A stretch of 64,000 bases of DNA from positions 62,001 through 126,000 of the forward strand of contig NZ_JABSNO010000008.1 of assembly GCF_013294015.1 (NCBI RefSeq), written 5' to 3'. The notes under the pieces were generated by a model that was given only the letters and a program-made list of their open reading frames with translations, had not been told where the DNA came from and did no database searches. Shown piece by piece: positions 55,599-64,000 of the stretch; the first letter of the stretch is position 1, and each line of letters opens with the position of its first letter. The DNA comes from Frigoriflavimonas asaccharolytica (GTDB lineage Bacteria; Bacteroidota; Bacteroidia; Flavobacteriales; Weeksellaceae). Position numbers and translations under genes: made by a program.

Positions 55599-57587
55599 TT
55601 ACATTTTTATAGATTCGTTCACAATGAGTTCTACTTCTTTATTTATTTTTCGAAAATTGGTCATCAACACTTCTTCTTTTCGGTCGTTTCCTTTTTTATC
55701 GATGAAAGAATAATAATTGGGCATTGCTACATAATTATCTTCTTCATTTTTAATTGCGTTCATATCCAGATTGATTTTTCCACTGATTGCCGATGTTTTG
55801 TATTCTTCGGTATCATTTTCTTCCCCTTGTGCAATCATTCCCACCATTTCTCCTGTTTTCAATGCTGCTATTTTTCCTGCAGGAATCATAAAATCCATTT
55901 TTTCATTAATGCTTGTGGTAGTTCCTTGTTGTGAAATAGATTGGGAGTAGCTTTTCTGTTTGATTTTTCCAAACATTTTCTCCATCCAATCCAAGGTATT
56001 TTTATCTCTGGCAGAACCTGAAAGAATATTTCCGACAATAGCAGAAATAGTATCTGCAACTTCTTTTTTATAAAATTGTCGAAGTTGTGGAATTTCTTGA
56101 AGTCCCAGTAAAACAGCAATCTTGTTGCTTCTTGCAGTCGCGACGACGTTATCAATTTTATGAATATAAATGGTCGGAAATTCGTCTGCGATAATTCCTC
56201 CTGGTAAATTGTTTTTGGAATTAATCAATCGTAATGTTCTATTTAAAATCGATGAATACAATGCGGAATTAATATCCTGTGTTCCCGGATCGGAAGCTAA
56301 AATAATGATGGAAGGATTTTCTTTGTCCGTGATTTTCATTTCTACTTCATCACCAGAAAACACCCAAAAACTTTCTTTTGTTGCCAATCTGGAAAGGAAA
56401 ATTTTTAAAGTTCCAACTTGTCCTTCCAATTGGTCAAATGCTTTATTATCATACGCAGTTTTGAAGGGTGAAAGCAAAGAATAAATTTCTTCATTCGTAA
56501 AAAGTGTATCAAAAATATCTTTGTAACTTCTATTCATAAATGATAGAATGTGTGGTAAATCTGAATATTTTCCATTTTCAAACGTGGCAAAAAAGTAAAT
56601 GCAAGATGAAAGAAAATTAATCGCAGATTGAGTGAAAAATGCTTCTGAACCACCACCAGAACTTGAACCACCTTTTTGAAGTGATGAAACCATTGATTCC
56701 GCCATTTCTTGTGCTTCTGCTAAGGTTTGAATGTATTCTTTTTTGAATGGATTTACCCTTTTAGATTTTTCAACTTCGTTCAAATTGATGACATGAAACT
56801 GATGTTGATAATCGGGATCTTTATTTTTCTTTAAAAGATAATGGTAGTAAGCGATTTTAGCCAAATCTGGAAATTTAAAATCATAAATGCAAAGACAAAA
56901 ACCTTTATCAATCATTTGACGAATTGCAGGATTTATTACACCAAAAGACTTTCCAGATCCTGGTGTTCCAATTACCATCGTTCCGCGAAAAGGATTAATA
57001 TTAATCCAACCTTTATTGGTTCTCTTATTAAATCTAAACAGATAAGGAATATTAATGGAAGTGTTCGTTTTTACCAATTCTTGATTTTGAGCAAAACTCT
57101 CTTCTTCTATATTCCATCGGTCTTTTCCCATTTTCTGTTGCATCAATTTGGAAATATTATCCGCTCCAACTTGAGCGATTAATGCTCCCAAAAATGAGAG
57201 AAGCGTATAAATAATTTGGAAAAAATTTAAAGGTGGAATTACTTTCGGTAGCGTACTATTTCCAGCTTCGGAAATAAAAAGTAGCGAAGAAAACATCAAG
57301 GATAATCCAATGATTATTGGCAAAATAATCTGCTTACCAATATTCAAATCTATTTTTTTCTTGGCTCTTGTTCCGATTGCAACCAAAGCAATTAATATTA
57401 TCGTGCAAATTTTGGCATTTAAAGGTGGATAAAATAAACCCATCTTCGAAAATTTGGTCAGAAGTTCGCTTACAAATGGAATATTTGCAGAAAGAAAAAA
57501 TAATGAAGCACAATCCAATAAGACGATGAAATAAACCATCTTCTGGAAAAAGCTGTAGATTTTAATTTGATTTTGTTGCTCTTGCAT
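55599..57587 (-). CDS. Type IV coupling protein (VirD4/TraG/MobC-type ATPase)
   Basis: A 662-residue inner-membrane ATPase that brings the relaxosome to the secretion channel. Four hydrophobic helices occupy residues ~15-135. Walker A is MVIGTPGSGKSFG near 206, Walker B PGGIIADEFPT near 464, and the region LLGLQEIPQLRQFY ... SGSARDKNTLDWM is typical of the Bacteroidota MobC/TraG coupling proteins. It lies directly behind the channel genes traN and a small gene. The relaxase partner is outside the window. Confidence 0.9.
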   Translation of the reverse strand: MQEQQNQIKIYSFFQKMVYFIVLLDCASLFFLSANIPFVSELLTKFSKMGLFYPPLNAKICTIILIALVAIGTRAKKKIDLNIGKQIILPIIIGLSLMFSSLLFISEAGNSTLPKVIPPLNFFQIIYTLLSFLGALIAQVGADNISKLMQQKMGKDRWNIEEESFAQNQELVKTNTSINIPYLFRFNKRTNKGWININPFRGTMVIGTPGSGKSFGVINPAIRQMIDKGFCLCIYDFKFPDLAKIAYYHYLLKKNKDPDYQHQFHVINLNEVEKSKRVNPFKKEYIQTLAEAQEMAESMVSSLQKGGSSSGGGSEAFFTQSAINFLSSCIYFFATFENGKYSDLPHILSFMNRSYKDIFDTLFTNEEIYSLLSPFKTAYDNKAFDQLEGQVGTLKIFLSRLATKESFWVFSGDEVEMKITDKENPSIIILASDPGTQDINSALYSSILNRTLRLINSKNNLPGGIIADEFPTIYIHKIDNVVATARSNKIAVLLGLQEIPQLRQFYKKEVADTISAIVGNILSGSARDKNTLDWMEKMFGKIKQKSYSQSISQQGTTTSINEKMDFMIPAGKIAALKTGEMVGMIAQGEENDTEEYKTSAISGKINLDMNAIKNEEDNYVAMPNYYSFIDKKGNDRKEEVLMTNFRKINKEVELIVNESIKM

Positions 57588-57591
57588 TATC

Positions 57592-57891
57592 TTAATTTTG
57601 ACAATTATTGGCTATGTTCATTTGCTTAATCTTTTTTAAATCTTGATGGAGATTCCTAATTTCTTTTTCCCATTCCCCTAACAACTCCGCTTTTTCTGTA
57701 AGAAATAAATGATAATCTTTTAAGTCTTTGAGTATTTCAGCTATTTTTAATTCTCTTTCAAGTTGCGCTTGTAACTGCGCTTGCATGCGATGTTTATAAG
57801 ATTGTTTTGTTTTATGGAACATCACAATGCAAATAACAAATACGATTAACAACACCAAATAGCTGATTATAGATAAAATTATTGCTTCCAT
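57592..57891 (-). CDS. Small membrane protein with coiled coil
   Basis: A 99-residue protein with an N-terminal transmembrane helix (ILSIISYLVLLIVFVICIVMF) and a charged helical tail (LQAQLERELKIAEILKDLKD). It is between traN (3-nt gap) and the coupling-protein gene (4-nt gap), so it is co-translated with them and probably belongs to the secretion apparatus. I do not recognise a named family. Confidence 0.6.
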   Translation of the reverse strand: MEAIILSIISYLVLLIVFVICIVMFHKTKQSYKHRMQAQLQAQLERELKIAEILKDLKDYHLFLTEKAELLGEWEKEIRNLHQDLKKIKQMNIANNCQN

Positions 57892-57894
57892 AAA

Positions 57895-58773
57895 TTAAAA
57901 AGTATCTGCGTTTAAAATATCCGAGTACTTCACTTTCATTTCTAATGCTCTTCCAGATAATTGCTCTTCTAAAAGTCGAATTTTGAAAACTTTACTATTC
58001 GGAAAAGTGAATTTTTTAAAAACGTAAATATTCCGGTAGTTTTTCTTGAACTGTTTTTGATGGTATAATTGATAAACAGGATCGAGTGTAATGCTTTGAT
58101 TATTGGTTGCTTTGTAGATTTTCTTGTCCTCTACAGAGAATTTTATCGCATCGATATCGTATCCTAAATTGGTGGAGTTCAGAAAAGTCATATCTAAAAA
58201 GATGTAATCATTTACCACATAAACATTGTTAATCTGCATGGTAAGTTTAAAATCTTTCACTTCTCGAATTGGTTTTCCTATTTTCTTTTTTTGTAAAATA
58301 TCCAACGAAAATCGAAGTAATTCTGTTTTTGAAAAAGCCATTTTCGGATATTCAAGTGGTTGCATATCTTCGGGCTGAATTTGGATATTAGCCACGGAAT
58401 TGCTCTTGAAATCTAAATAATTCACTTTGTATTGTGCCATAAACGATTGACAAACAACCGTGATAATTCCTAAATTATTTTTATCTATTTTTTTCTGGAT
58501 TGAAGTTGAATCTGTTTCCGAAGTTTCGGTAATTTTTATTCTTGCAATATTTTCCGCGGGCAAATCTCCAGTTAGATTAGCAGTTGATAAATCCACAAAC
58601 TGTATTGGTTCTGGAGAAATTATGTGAAGACTTACTCCGTCAGAAATATCTAATTTTTTAAGATTTATCACCCGATTTTCAGGTTTTTCTGTTTGAGCAT
58701 TAATCATCATTACTGAAAAAAATGTGAAGCTTAACAGGAAAATTTTCAGTGTATTTGTAGTCGTTTTTTTCAT
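57895..58773 (-). CDS. traN: Conjugative transposon protein TraN (VirB9-like)
   Basis: A 292-residue periplasmic/outer-membrane-associated channel component. Signal peptide MKKTTTNTLKIFLLSFTFF...NAQ. The beta-rich body has SLHIISPEPIQFVDLST, QPLEYPKMAFSKTELLRFSLD and NIYVFKKFTFPNSKVFKIRL, the DUF4138/TraN pattern that corresponds to VirB9. It follows traM (5-nt gap), the usual order K-L-M-N of Bacteroidota conjugative transposons. Confidence 0.87.
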   Translation of the reverse strand: MKKTTTNTLKIFLLSFTFFSVMMINAQTEKPENRVINLKKLDISDGVSLHIISPEPIQFVDLSTANLTGDLPAENIARIKITETSETDSTSIQKKIDKNNLGIITVVCQSFMAQYKVNYLDFKSNSVANIQIQPEDMQPLEYPKMAFSKTELLRFSLDILQKKKIGKPIREVKDFKLTMQINNVYVVNDYIFLDMTFLNSTNLGYDIDAIKFSVEDKKIYKATNNQSITLDPVYQLYHQKQFKKNYRNIYVFKKFTFPNSKVFKIRLLEEQLSGRALEMKVKYSDILNADTF

Positions 58774-58778
58774 TTTTA

Positions 58779-59990
58779 TTATTTTTTAAGTTCTTTGTCG
58801 TTGATTAAGAATATGTAAGAGTTGTATTTTAGTTTTGCTTTGTTTTGTCGGATCATATTAGAAATGGTTTTGGAAGTGGAACTAAATAAGCTAGAAAAAA
58901 GACTGGTAAAAAAACTTTCTCCACCGTTATCCATTTGAGTTCCTTGTACAGAATTGCTTCCCATCTCGCGAAGCATTTCTCGGAAATCACTTTGTGGAAC
59001 GTACAAACCTTGCATTCCGTCCATATCAAAAACAGAAAGATTGATAGGCAGAATTTCACCATTATTTAAAATTGAAACCACGTTCAAATTCACTCTTTGC
59101 AAAGAAAATCCTGAAATTTGACCATATAAAATGGCTCCTTTTGAGATTTTATGTTTTCCGACATTGATGTCTTCTAAAAGTCGAAAACGAATTCTGCTTC
59201 CGAGATAACCTTTGTTATTCTCATCAATTACTGCTTTTATGAAATTGTCCTTTTTCTCTTTTGAAATGGAATTAAAACTTGGATTGAGCGAAGATTTATC
59301 CACACGAAGTGTAGAGTTTAGAAAAGCTGCCATTTTTTCTTTGTTCTTTTTCAATTTGTTTTCCGAAGCAAGAGCCGATTGGTATTCTGGATCTTTCGCT
59401 TTTTCCAAGGAATCCATCATCAAAACTTGCTGTCGCAACATTTTCACTGGATCGGTTTCTTTTTCTTTTTGCTTTGTATTTGAACTCATCGGAGAATCGG
59501 AATAAATATTTGGCTGTCCAGTATTTCCATTGCTCTTATCATTCAACATTCTTATCATTTCTGCAGAGCGTTGAAAATCTTTTTCATCTGAAGTTTTTTG
59601 ATTACTTTGCTTGTAATAACTGGCTTTTCCCAAATCAGTTGAACTTCCATTTTGTAATGCTCGAACTGTTTTAAGTGAATCGATGTATCTCTTTTGTGAG
59701 TAATCCAGATTGTCAGAATAATTTTGCAAACTATCTTCCTCTTTGTCGATTCCATCAAGCATGGATCTTCCATCTCCCTTTTCAAATAGTTGGTCGTATG
59801 CAGCATTTTTCGAGAGTATAGAATCTTGAGTTTCACCCAAATTAAGAGATAAATCCTGTGAAACTTCTTTCGGTTGCTCTTCATTTCCCATAAATTTTGT
59901 TGTCTGAAAACCAAGAAAAAGTATGATTGGCAGAAGAATTAAAGGGAAGATATATTTTGGCTGTTTAAAGTTGATTTTTTTAATGTCCAT
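58779..59990 (-). CDS. traM: Conjugative transposon protein TraM (VirB10-like)
   Basis: A 403-residue inner-membrane protein with a short cytoplasmic N-terminus, one transmembrane helix (YIFPLILLPIILFLGF, ~13-29), a long charged periplasmic linker and a VirB10/TraM domain at ~250-390 (SRIRFRLLEDINVGKHKISKGAILYG, VDMDGMQGLYVP-type). It bridges the inner membrane and the outer ring of the channel. The gene overlaps the upstream small gene by 11 nt and precedes traN. Confidence 0.9.
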   Translation of the reverse strand: MDIKKINFKQPKYIFPLILLPIILFLGFQTTKFMGNEEQPKEVSQDLSLNLGETQDSILSKNAAYDQLFEKGDGRSMLDGIDKEEDSLQNYSDNLDYSQKRYIDSLKTVRALQNGSSTDLGKASYYKQSNQKTSDEKDFQRSAEMIRMLNDKSNGNTGQPNIYSDSPMSSNTKQKEKETDPVKMLRQQVLMMDSLEKAKDPEYQSALASENKLKKNKEKMAAFLNSTLRVDKSSLNPSFNSISKEKKDNFIKAVIDENNKGYLGSRIRFRLLEDINVGKHKISKGAILYGQISGFSLQRVNLNVVSILNNGEILPINLSVFDMDGMQGLYVPQSDFREMLREMGSNSVQGTQMDNGGESFFTSLFSSLFSSTSKTISNMIRQNKAKLKYNSYIFLINDKELKK

Positions 59991-60336
59991 TTTTTAATTT
60001 TTGGTATTGGTTGAACAAATATTCTATTCTGAGACTGTCGTTTTTAGTTAAAGGACCGTTTTCCCTTTTGCCTTTTAATTGTTGTAATTCTTTCACAACA
60101 TTTTCCATTTTATTTTCATTGATGTTCATTTCAGATTTTACATCATCACTTTCTGAATAGAGATTAGGGATATTATTAATGGGAATTTTTGGCGTGAAAT
60201 AATAATATTGAATGAAGATTAAGCCAAAAGAAACAATGAGAATCAGCATTATATATTTATAAAACTGCTTCGGATGTTTGATAATCCAATCCTTTAACTG
60301 AAGGACTTGAGCTTTAATTTGAGAGTATGGATTCAT
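59980..60336 (-). CDS. Small membrane protein in the TraL position
   Basis: A 118-residue protein with one hydrophobic segment (YIMLILIVSFGLIFIQYYYF, ~29-48) and a charged coiled-coil-like tail (NENKMENVVKELQQLKG). It lies between traK (2-nt gap) and traM (11-nt overlap), the place of TraL in CTnDOT-type systems. The similarity is positional and in size; no motif proves it. Confidence 0.6.
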   Translation of the reverse strand: MNPYSQIKAQVLQLKDWIIKHPKQFYKYIMLILIVSFGLIFIQYYYFTPKIPINNIPNLYSESDDVKSEMNINENKMENVVKELQQLKGKRENGPLTKNDSLRIEYLFNQYQKLKNGH

Positions 60337-60338
60337 GT

Positions 60339-60953
60339 TTAAAAATGTGATTTAGATTTGTTGGATAATTCGCTATTATCTAAAATTCTCCAATTTCTCA
60401 AGAGAACGCCATGTGGATTATTTGGACTTCTGATGATGTCTTCAAAATTCCCTTCAGTAATTAATTTCCGAATGATTAGTGAAGTTTTTCGATTTATCAT
60501 TTGAGTACCGTAATAGATGAATTTCTTATTGGGAAGATCAGTTTTTATAGAATCTGTACGAATAGTAACCAAAGAGTTTCCAGAAATGACTTGATTGTAA
60601 AACCCTTTTTCTCTTAAATTGGTGTACTCTTTTTTTCCACTATCATCAATCAAGTAAAGAGATTTTTCAACATTTTCTTTAATGTAGCTATCATCTGGAG
60701 CAAGTGTAAAAAATAATCTGTGAAAAAGTTCAATTTGCGAACGATATTCTACAGGTCTATTTAGTAATTCATCTGTTTGCTTTACCAAAATGGGAACGCC
60801 ATTATCAATGACATACAAGGATTTTCGGGAATCTTGAATCAGTTTATACGCAAATGCAAATCCTGCAATAACAATCAACACTGCAAAAAGTATTGATGAA
60901 ATCGACACCACTTTATTGATTTTTATTTTTTGTTCTATGTTTTTAACAAGCAT
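60339..60953 (-). CDS. traK: Conjugative transposon protein TraK (VirB8-like)
   Basis: A 204-residue bitopic inner-membrane protein: basic start, transmembrane helix (VVSISSILFAVLIVIAGFAFAYKL, ~14-37) and a periplasmic domain with LLNRPVEYRSQIELFHRLFFTLAPDD, IKENVEKSLYLID and the end NWRILDNSEL. The RP-x-E-x-x-x-Q-I-x-x-F-H pattern is the TraK signature. VirB8-like proteins organise assembly of the channel. It is placed between traJ and the TraL-like gene. Confidence 0.9.
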   Translation of the reverse strand: MLVKNIEQKIKINKVVSISSILFAVLIVIAGFAFAYKLIQDSRKSLYVIDNGVPILVKQTDELLNRPVEYRSQIELFHRLFFTLAPDDSYIKENVEKSLYLIDDSGKKEYTNLREKGFYNQVISGNSLVTIRTDSIKTDLPNKKFIYYGTQMINRKTSLIIRKLITEGNFEDIIRSPNNPHGVLLRNWRILDNSELSNKSKSHF

Positions 60954-60993
60954 TTTAATAAGAATTTTTATTAATTAAATTTTGGGTTCGGAA

Positions 60994-62229
60994 TTATTTA
61001 TTATTCATTTTACCGACGGCTTTTGCAATTTCTTTTGCCGCAACTACTGCTCCTGCAACGCCACCTGCAGCTGCTGCTGTTGCAGTTCTTCCCACAGCTT
61101 TTCCTGCACTTGCAACCGTTCCTCCGGCTGCTTTTCCTTTGCTCATAATTCCAGCTCCTCCTGCGGAAACAATAGAATCTGCAATAGATGGCACCATTAA
61201 AATTCCAATTCCTGTAACGATATAGGCAACACAAGGAAAAAGTGCGGTGTACATCATTCCACTATTTTGCACATAAACCCGAAGGGTATTCATATCTGCA
61301 ACTCCTCCAGAATCGATCATCAAAGCATAGCGATCCAATTCCATTTGGTAACCCGACATTATGAGCTGTTGACCAATATTGATAATGGTGTAAGTGATAA
61401 AAGTGTAAAGATTAATATTGATGAATTTCGTTACCCAATTGCTGAAAGAATTTTCAAAACCTGGTATGAGTGACATTCCGACGGCAATGGGTCCCAAAAT
61501 AATTAGTACATAACTCCATACTTTTTGAATGAAAAAGATTAAATAGGTGCAGACTCGAAGAATCGTCAAAGAAACACCTTCAATGATTTCTGATAATGTT
61601 TTTTGAATTTTGAACTCCATTTTCATATACCATTCTTTGGCAGGTGCCAATAATTTGTCCACATCTACATCGTACCAACTATCATCTGCCTTTTTTTCTA
61701 ATTTGTCCAAAGTTTCTTGCTTCGCTTCTTCTTCAGCTTGTTGCTTGATTAGAATTTCTAAAATTTGGTTTTGCTTTTTGAATCTTTCTACCCTCAAATC
61801 ATTTGCGTCCTTTTCTATTTCTTGAAAAAGTTTAATTCCTGGTTCTGCTAATGATTGCAAAGGATATTGAATCATACCTGTAAAAGCTCCCCAATACATT
61901 AAAATGAAGGCAATAATAACAGGTCGAATCATAGGTGTAACTTCCCAAGGTCTTGCTCCTTCCTGCATTTGCCAACCTAAATATCCCATGTAGCACAAAG
62001 CTCCAAATCCGCCAATAGCTTGACCGAGCATTACTGCACCCGCAGATTGTGCTGCCATTGTGGTATCTAATTTTGTAAAAGCCTCCATAAACCATTTTTC
62101 AAATGCGCCATCACCTTTCAAAAATTGCAGTAATTTGTTGTAATCTTCTGTGCTTCCAGTTTGCCCAAAAACGATGGTCGGCATAAAAACTAATACCAGT
62201 AAAATGGTAAGTGTTACGTATTTATTCAT
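60994..62229 (-). CDS. traJ: Conjugative transposon protein TraJ (VirB6-like)
   Basis: A 411-residue polytopic inner-membrane protein with a signal-like start (MNKYVTLTILLVLVFMPTIVFGQ), several membrane helices, and a conserved stretch LGWQMQEGARPWEVTPMIRP near residue 90. A hydrophilic insertion (~135-200) separates the helix groups. The C-terminal ~55 residues are Ala/Gly-rich with no stable fold expected. It starts the recognisable channel core J-K-L-M-N in this window. Confidence 0.88.
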   Translation of the reverse strand: MNKYVTLTILLVLVFMPTIVFGQTGSTEDYNKLLQFLKGDGAFEKWFMEAFTKLDTTMAAQSAGAVMLGQAIGGFGALCYMGYLGWQMQEGARPWEVTPMIRPVIIAFILMYWGAFTGMIQYPLQSLAEPGIKLFQEIEKDANDLRVERFKKQNQILEILIKQQAEEEAKQETLDKLEKKADDSWYDVDVDKLLAPAKEWYMKMEFKIQKTLSEIIEGVSLTILRVCTYLIFFIQKVWSYVLIILGPIAVGMSLIPGFENSFSNWVTKFININLYTFITYTIINIGQQLIMSGYQMELDRYALMIDSGGVADMNTLRVYVQNSGMMYTALFPCVAYIVTGIGILMVPSIADSIVSAGGAGIMSKGKAAGGTVASAGKAVGRTATAAAAGGVAGAVVAAKEIAKAVGKMNNK

Positions 62230-62232
62230 TTT

Positions 62233-63057
62233 CTAATATTTATTGTGGTATTCATTCATGAATTTTATTGCGATCTCTTTATCATTTGAGTTCCAAACTG
62301 GTTCTATTTTTATTTTTGATTTGGAAAGAAGTTTTTTATAATCAAGGAATAAGGAGTTTTTTCTGTCGAATGCTCTCAATTGGTCTTTGAAATTTCGCCA
62401 GCCAATTAATGTTTCATGGTACATTAGAAAGCGTTTTCCTCGTGGCATATCTAATGTTCTGGAATTTTTGTACTTGTCTTTCAAAAGATTGAGTTCTTTT
62501 TCCAGTTGTGTTATTCCGCCATTCATCAACATGTTTTGATAGGTTTTATCATCCTTCAACTGCCATTGAATAAAATTTTGGGGATTATCTGGAAAGTCTT
62601 TCAAAGGTTTTAGCATTTTTTTGTAATACAAAAGCCAAAGTGGGTCTGCTTCTACTGTTGCAGATGTCCAATGCGCAAAATCTTGAACATTTCTGGTGTA
62701 TAAAGTATCTACTTGAAGTTTTATTTTTTCTGCTTCACTTTTTTGAAATTCCAGTTCAGCAAATCTTTGAGCTTCTAAACCGGTTGGTTTTAAAGGACGA
62801 ATATCTGCTCCGTTTTTATAATCTTGATTGATGGAAGGAGAAAGCCATCCCCAAACTGTGGCGTAAGCAAAATTGGTCTGGATTCCGAATGTGTATTTTG
62901 GATAAGGACGAAAATCTCCCCAAGATTCAAACACCATTCTCTTATTGTGAGCAACAATTGAAGGATCATTTAGTATTTTTACTTGCCCGTAATTGAAAAT
63001 GCTTCCCACCAAAACAGCGATAAACAGTAAGATTTTTTTTGTATTATTTTTCATCAT
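62233..63057 (-). CDS. Exported hypothetical protein of the transfer operon
   Basis: A 274-residue protein with a signal peptide (KKILLFIAVLVGSIFNYGQ). Tryptophan-rich first half (WGDFRPYPKYTFG, ATVWGWLSP, HWTSATVEADPLWLLYYKKMLKPL) followed by a helical second half. It lies 3 nt upstream of traJ, so it is certainly part of the transfer operon and probably a periplasmic assembly factor. I do not recognise the family by name. Confidence 0.65.
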   Translation of the reverse strand: MMKNNTKKILLFIAVLVGSIFNYGQVKILNDPSIVAHNKRMVFESWGDFRPYPKYTFGIQTNFAYATVWGWLSPSINQDYKNGADIRPLKPTGLEAQRFAELEFQKSEAEKIKLQVDTLYTRNVQDFAHWTSATVEADPLWLLYYKKMLKPLKDFPDNPQNFIQWQLKDDKTYQNMLMNGGITQLEKELNLLKDKYKNSRTLDMPRGKRFLMYHETLIGWRNFKDQLRAFDRKNSLFLDYKKLLSKSKIKIEPVWNSNDKEIAIKFMNEYHNKY

Positions 63058-63145
63058 TGTATTAATTAAAAATGAACTTATATTTGATCATAATGCCCTT
63101 CACAATTGCTCTATCAAGGTTTACATAAGTGTTAATGGTTGGGAT

Positions 63146-63733
63146 TTAATAAATGTATGGGATTTTTTTAGCGTTTTTTAATCTGATTTTTATGCAGATT
63201 AAATAGCCATTAATCATTTGTGCTTTCGTAGATAAATTTTGAATGAGTACTTGTCGATCATAAGGATCCATCAGAAAATCATTTTCTTCGTGAAGAATAT
63301 CATTCACCAATTCGCTTTGCATTTTGATAAGTTCTTGTGCTGCTGCGATATAAAACCGATTTAGTAAAATTGCATATTCTGGATATTGAGCCGTAAGTGT
63401 GAGAACATCATTGGCATTCACACCAATTTGTCCAAAAGTTTGTGATAAATAATACAACTGTTTTCCCTGCATAATTGCGGAATTGATATTGGTTAATTTA
63501 TCATAGATGAATTCTTGTATCGCTACTACTTGTGCAATTTTTTGATTGATATCATCGTATAATTTTTTCTGCTTTTCGTATGAGTTTAAAAATGATTCAT
63601 TGCTCGCCAAACGAACTCCTTGATTTTTGGTTAATTGTGTTAATAATTTATCGTTCAGCACCACAGTTTGCCCTTCTACAGAAGTTAATCCGCCGAAAAT
63701 TAGAATGAATGGAAATAATATTTTTTTGAACAT
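63146..63733 (-). CDS. Exported helical protein, TraI/VirB5-like candidate
   Basis: A 195-residue protein with a signal peptide (MFKKILFPFILIFGGLTSVEGQ) and an almost entirely helical body (NSYEKQKKLYDDINQKIAQVVAIQEFIYDKL ... QELIKMQSELVNDIL). Exported, helical, ~200-residue proteins upstream of traJ are usually TraI (VirB5-like, pilus-tip or assembly factor). The assignment is by position, size and character, not by a motif. Confidence 0.55.
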   Translation of the reverse strand: MFKKILFPFILIFGGLTSVEGQTVVLNDKLLTQLTKNQGVRLASNESFLNSYEKQKKLYDDINQKIAQVVAIQEFIYDKLTNINSAIMQGKQLYYLSQTFGQIGVNANDVLTLTAQYPEYAILLNRFYIAAAQELIKMQSELVNDILHEENDFLMDPYDRQVLIQNLSTKAQMINGYLICIKIRLKNAKKIPYIY

Positions 63734-63783
63734 TTTAATGATTTTTTTGTGGGATGATTGAATTTATGTTTTCAATTTTAGTA

Positions 63784-64000
63784 TTAAAAATGACTCATTA
63801 TTGATTCTACAATCTGTTTATCCTTGTTGATATAATTGAGAACTACAAATTTTGTCCATTCTACTTTTCGCTTGATGTCTCTTATTTTCATGAGCATGAA
63901 AAGAGAATCTCTGCGAAGATTTACCACTTCTCCTAAAGCATATTCCAACAAAATTTTTCGTTCTGCTTTTTCCATTTGATTGATTGCTCCATAGGAAAGC
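63784..64000 (-). CDS. Hypothetical protein of the transfer operon (partial at window edge)
   Basis: The frame is open to the right edge (FLWSNQMEKAERKIL is read before the first visible ATG at 63975), so this is the C-terminal part of a longer gene. The visible 72 residues are charged and helical (LGEVVNLRRDSLFMLMKIRDIKRKVEW). It is 50 nt upstream of the TraI-like gene on the same strand. No family can be named. Confidence 0.5.
   Translation of the reverse strand, partial: LSYGAINQMEKAERKILLEYALGEVVNLRRDSLFMLMKIRDIKRKVEWTKFVVLNYINKDKQIVESIMSHF

Noticed and set aside
60982-61234. Cys/Ser- and Arg/Cys-rich frames over the TraJ C-terminus
   Set aside because: They are alternative readings of the Ala/Gly-rich low-complexity tail of TraJ.

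Overview
The window is about 64 kb of AT-rich DNA from a member of the Bacteroidota, most probably a Flavobacteriia/Weeksellaceae (Chryseobacterium-like) genome. Supporting signs are the Bacteroidota-type promoters (TTTG, 19 bases, TAnnTTTG), almost no Shine-Dalgarno sequences, OmpA proteins with calcium-binding thrombospondin-like repeats, a bacterial deoxyhypusine-synthase homologue, a class II HMG-CoA reductase and a TraJ-K-M-N type conjugation system.

Positions 1 to about 39,200 are ordinary chromosome: the 3' end of dapA, a GNAT acetyltransferase, an AraC-type regulator / response regulator / PAS sensor kinase cluster, a phosphate permease with its DUF47 partner, a DEAD-box RNA helicase, a small surface-glycan cluster (flippase plus two glycosyltransferases), a lipoprotein amidase, three tRNA genes (Ser, Pro, Arg), sppA, folK with two tandem OmpA-like proteins, a short recQ, fmt, def-ruvX, sixA, mevalonate-pathway HMGR, pfkA-gapA, recA and a deoxyhypusine-synthase-like gene. 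Behind tRNA-Arg lies a compact cassette: a GIY-YIG nuclease gene followed by a second, modified copy of the tRNA 3' part and its terminator.

Positions 39,200 to 43,350 are a zone of decay: a HigB/HigA-like toxin-antitoxin pair flanked by short direct repeats, a frameshifted small membrane protein, a degenerate gene split by a complete IS3-family element (a possible 3-bp target duplication restores the old frame), and a membrane protein gene with an internal stop. arfB and a MenE-like ligase follow.

From tRNA-Gln (44,997) to the right edge everything is on the minus strand and belongs to an integrative conjugative element or similar conjugative island whose left end abuts tRNA-Gln. In transcription order (right to left) it carries secretion-channel genes (a TraI/VirB5-like candidate, TraJ, TraK, a small TraL-like protein, TraM, TraN), a VirD4-type coupling protein, an M23 peptidase, and then large cargo proteins: a RadC/JAB-domain protein and a giant 1888-residue protein joining primase-Toprim, N6-adenine methylase and SNF2-helicase regions. 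The relaxase, the VirB4 ATPase and the integrase are not in the window and would lie to the right.

The most unusual observations are the GIY-YIG/tRNA-Arg cassette, a duplicated leader of about 93 nt upstream of two unrelated genes (one chromosomal, one in the element) that encodes a conserved -EDLGDTI peptide end, a glycosyltransferase gene whose conserved N-terminus has no ATG/GTG/TTG start, and a cluster of consecutive hairpins at 29.8-30.0 kb.
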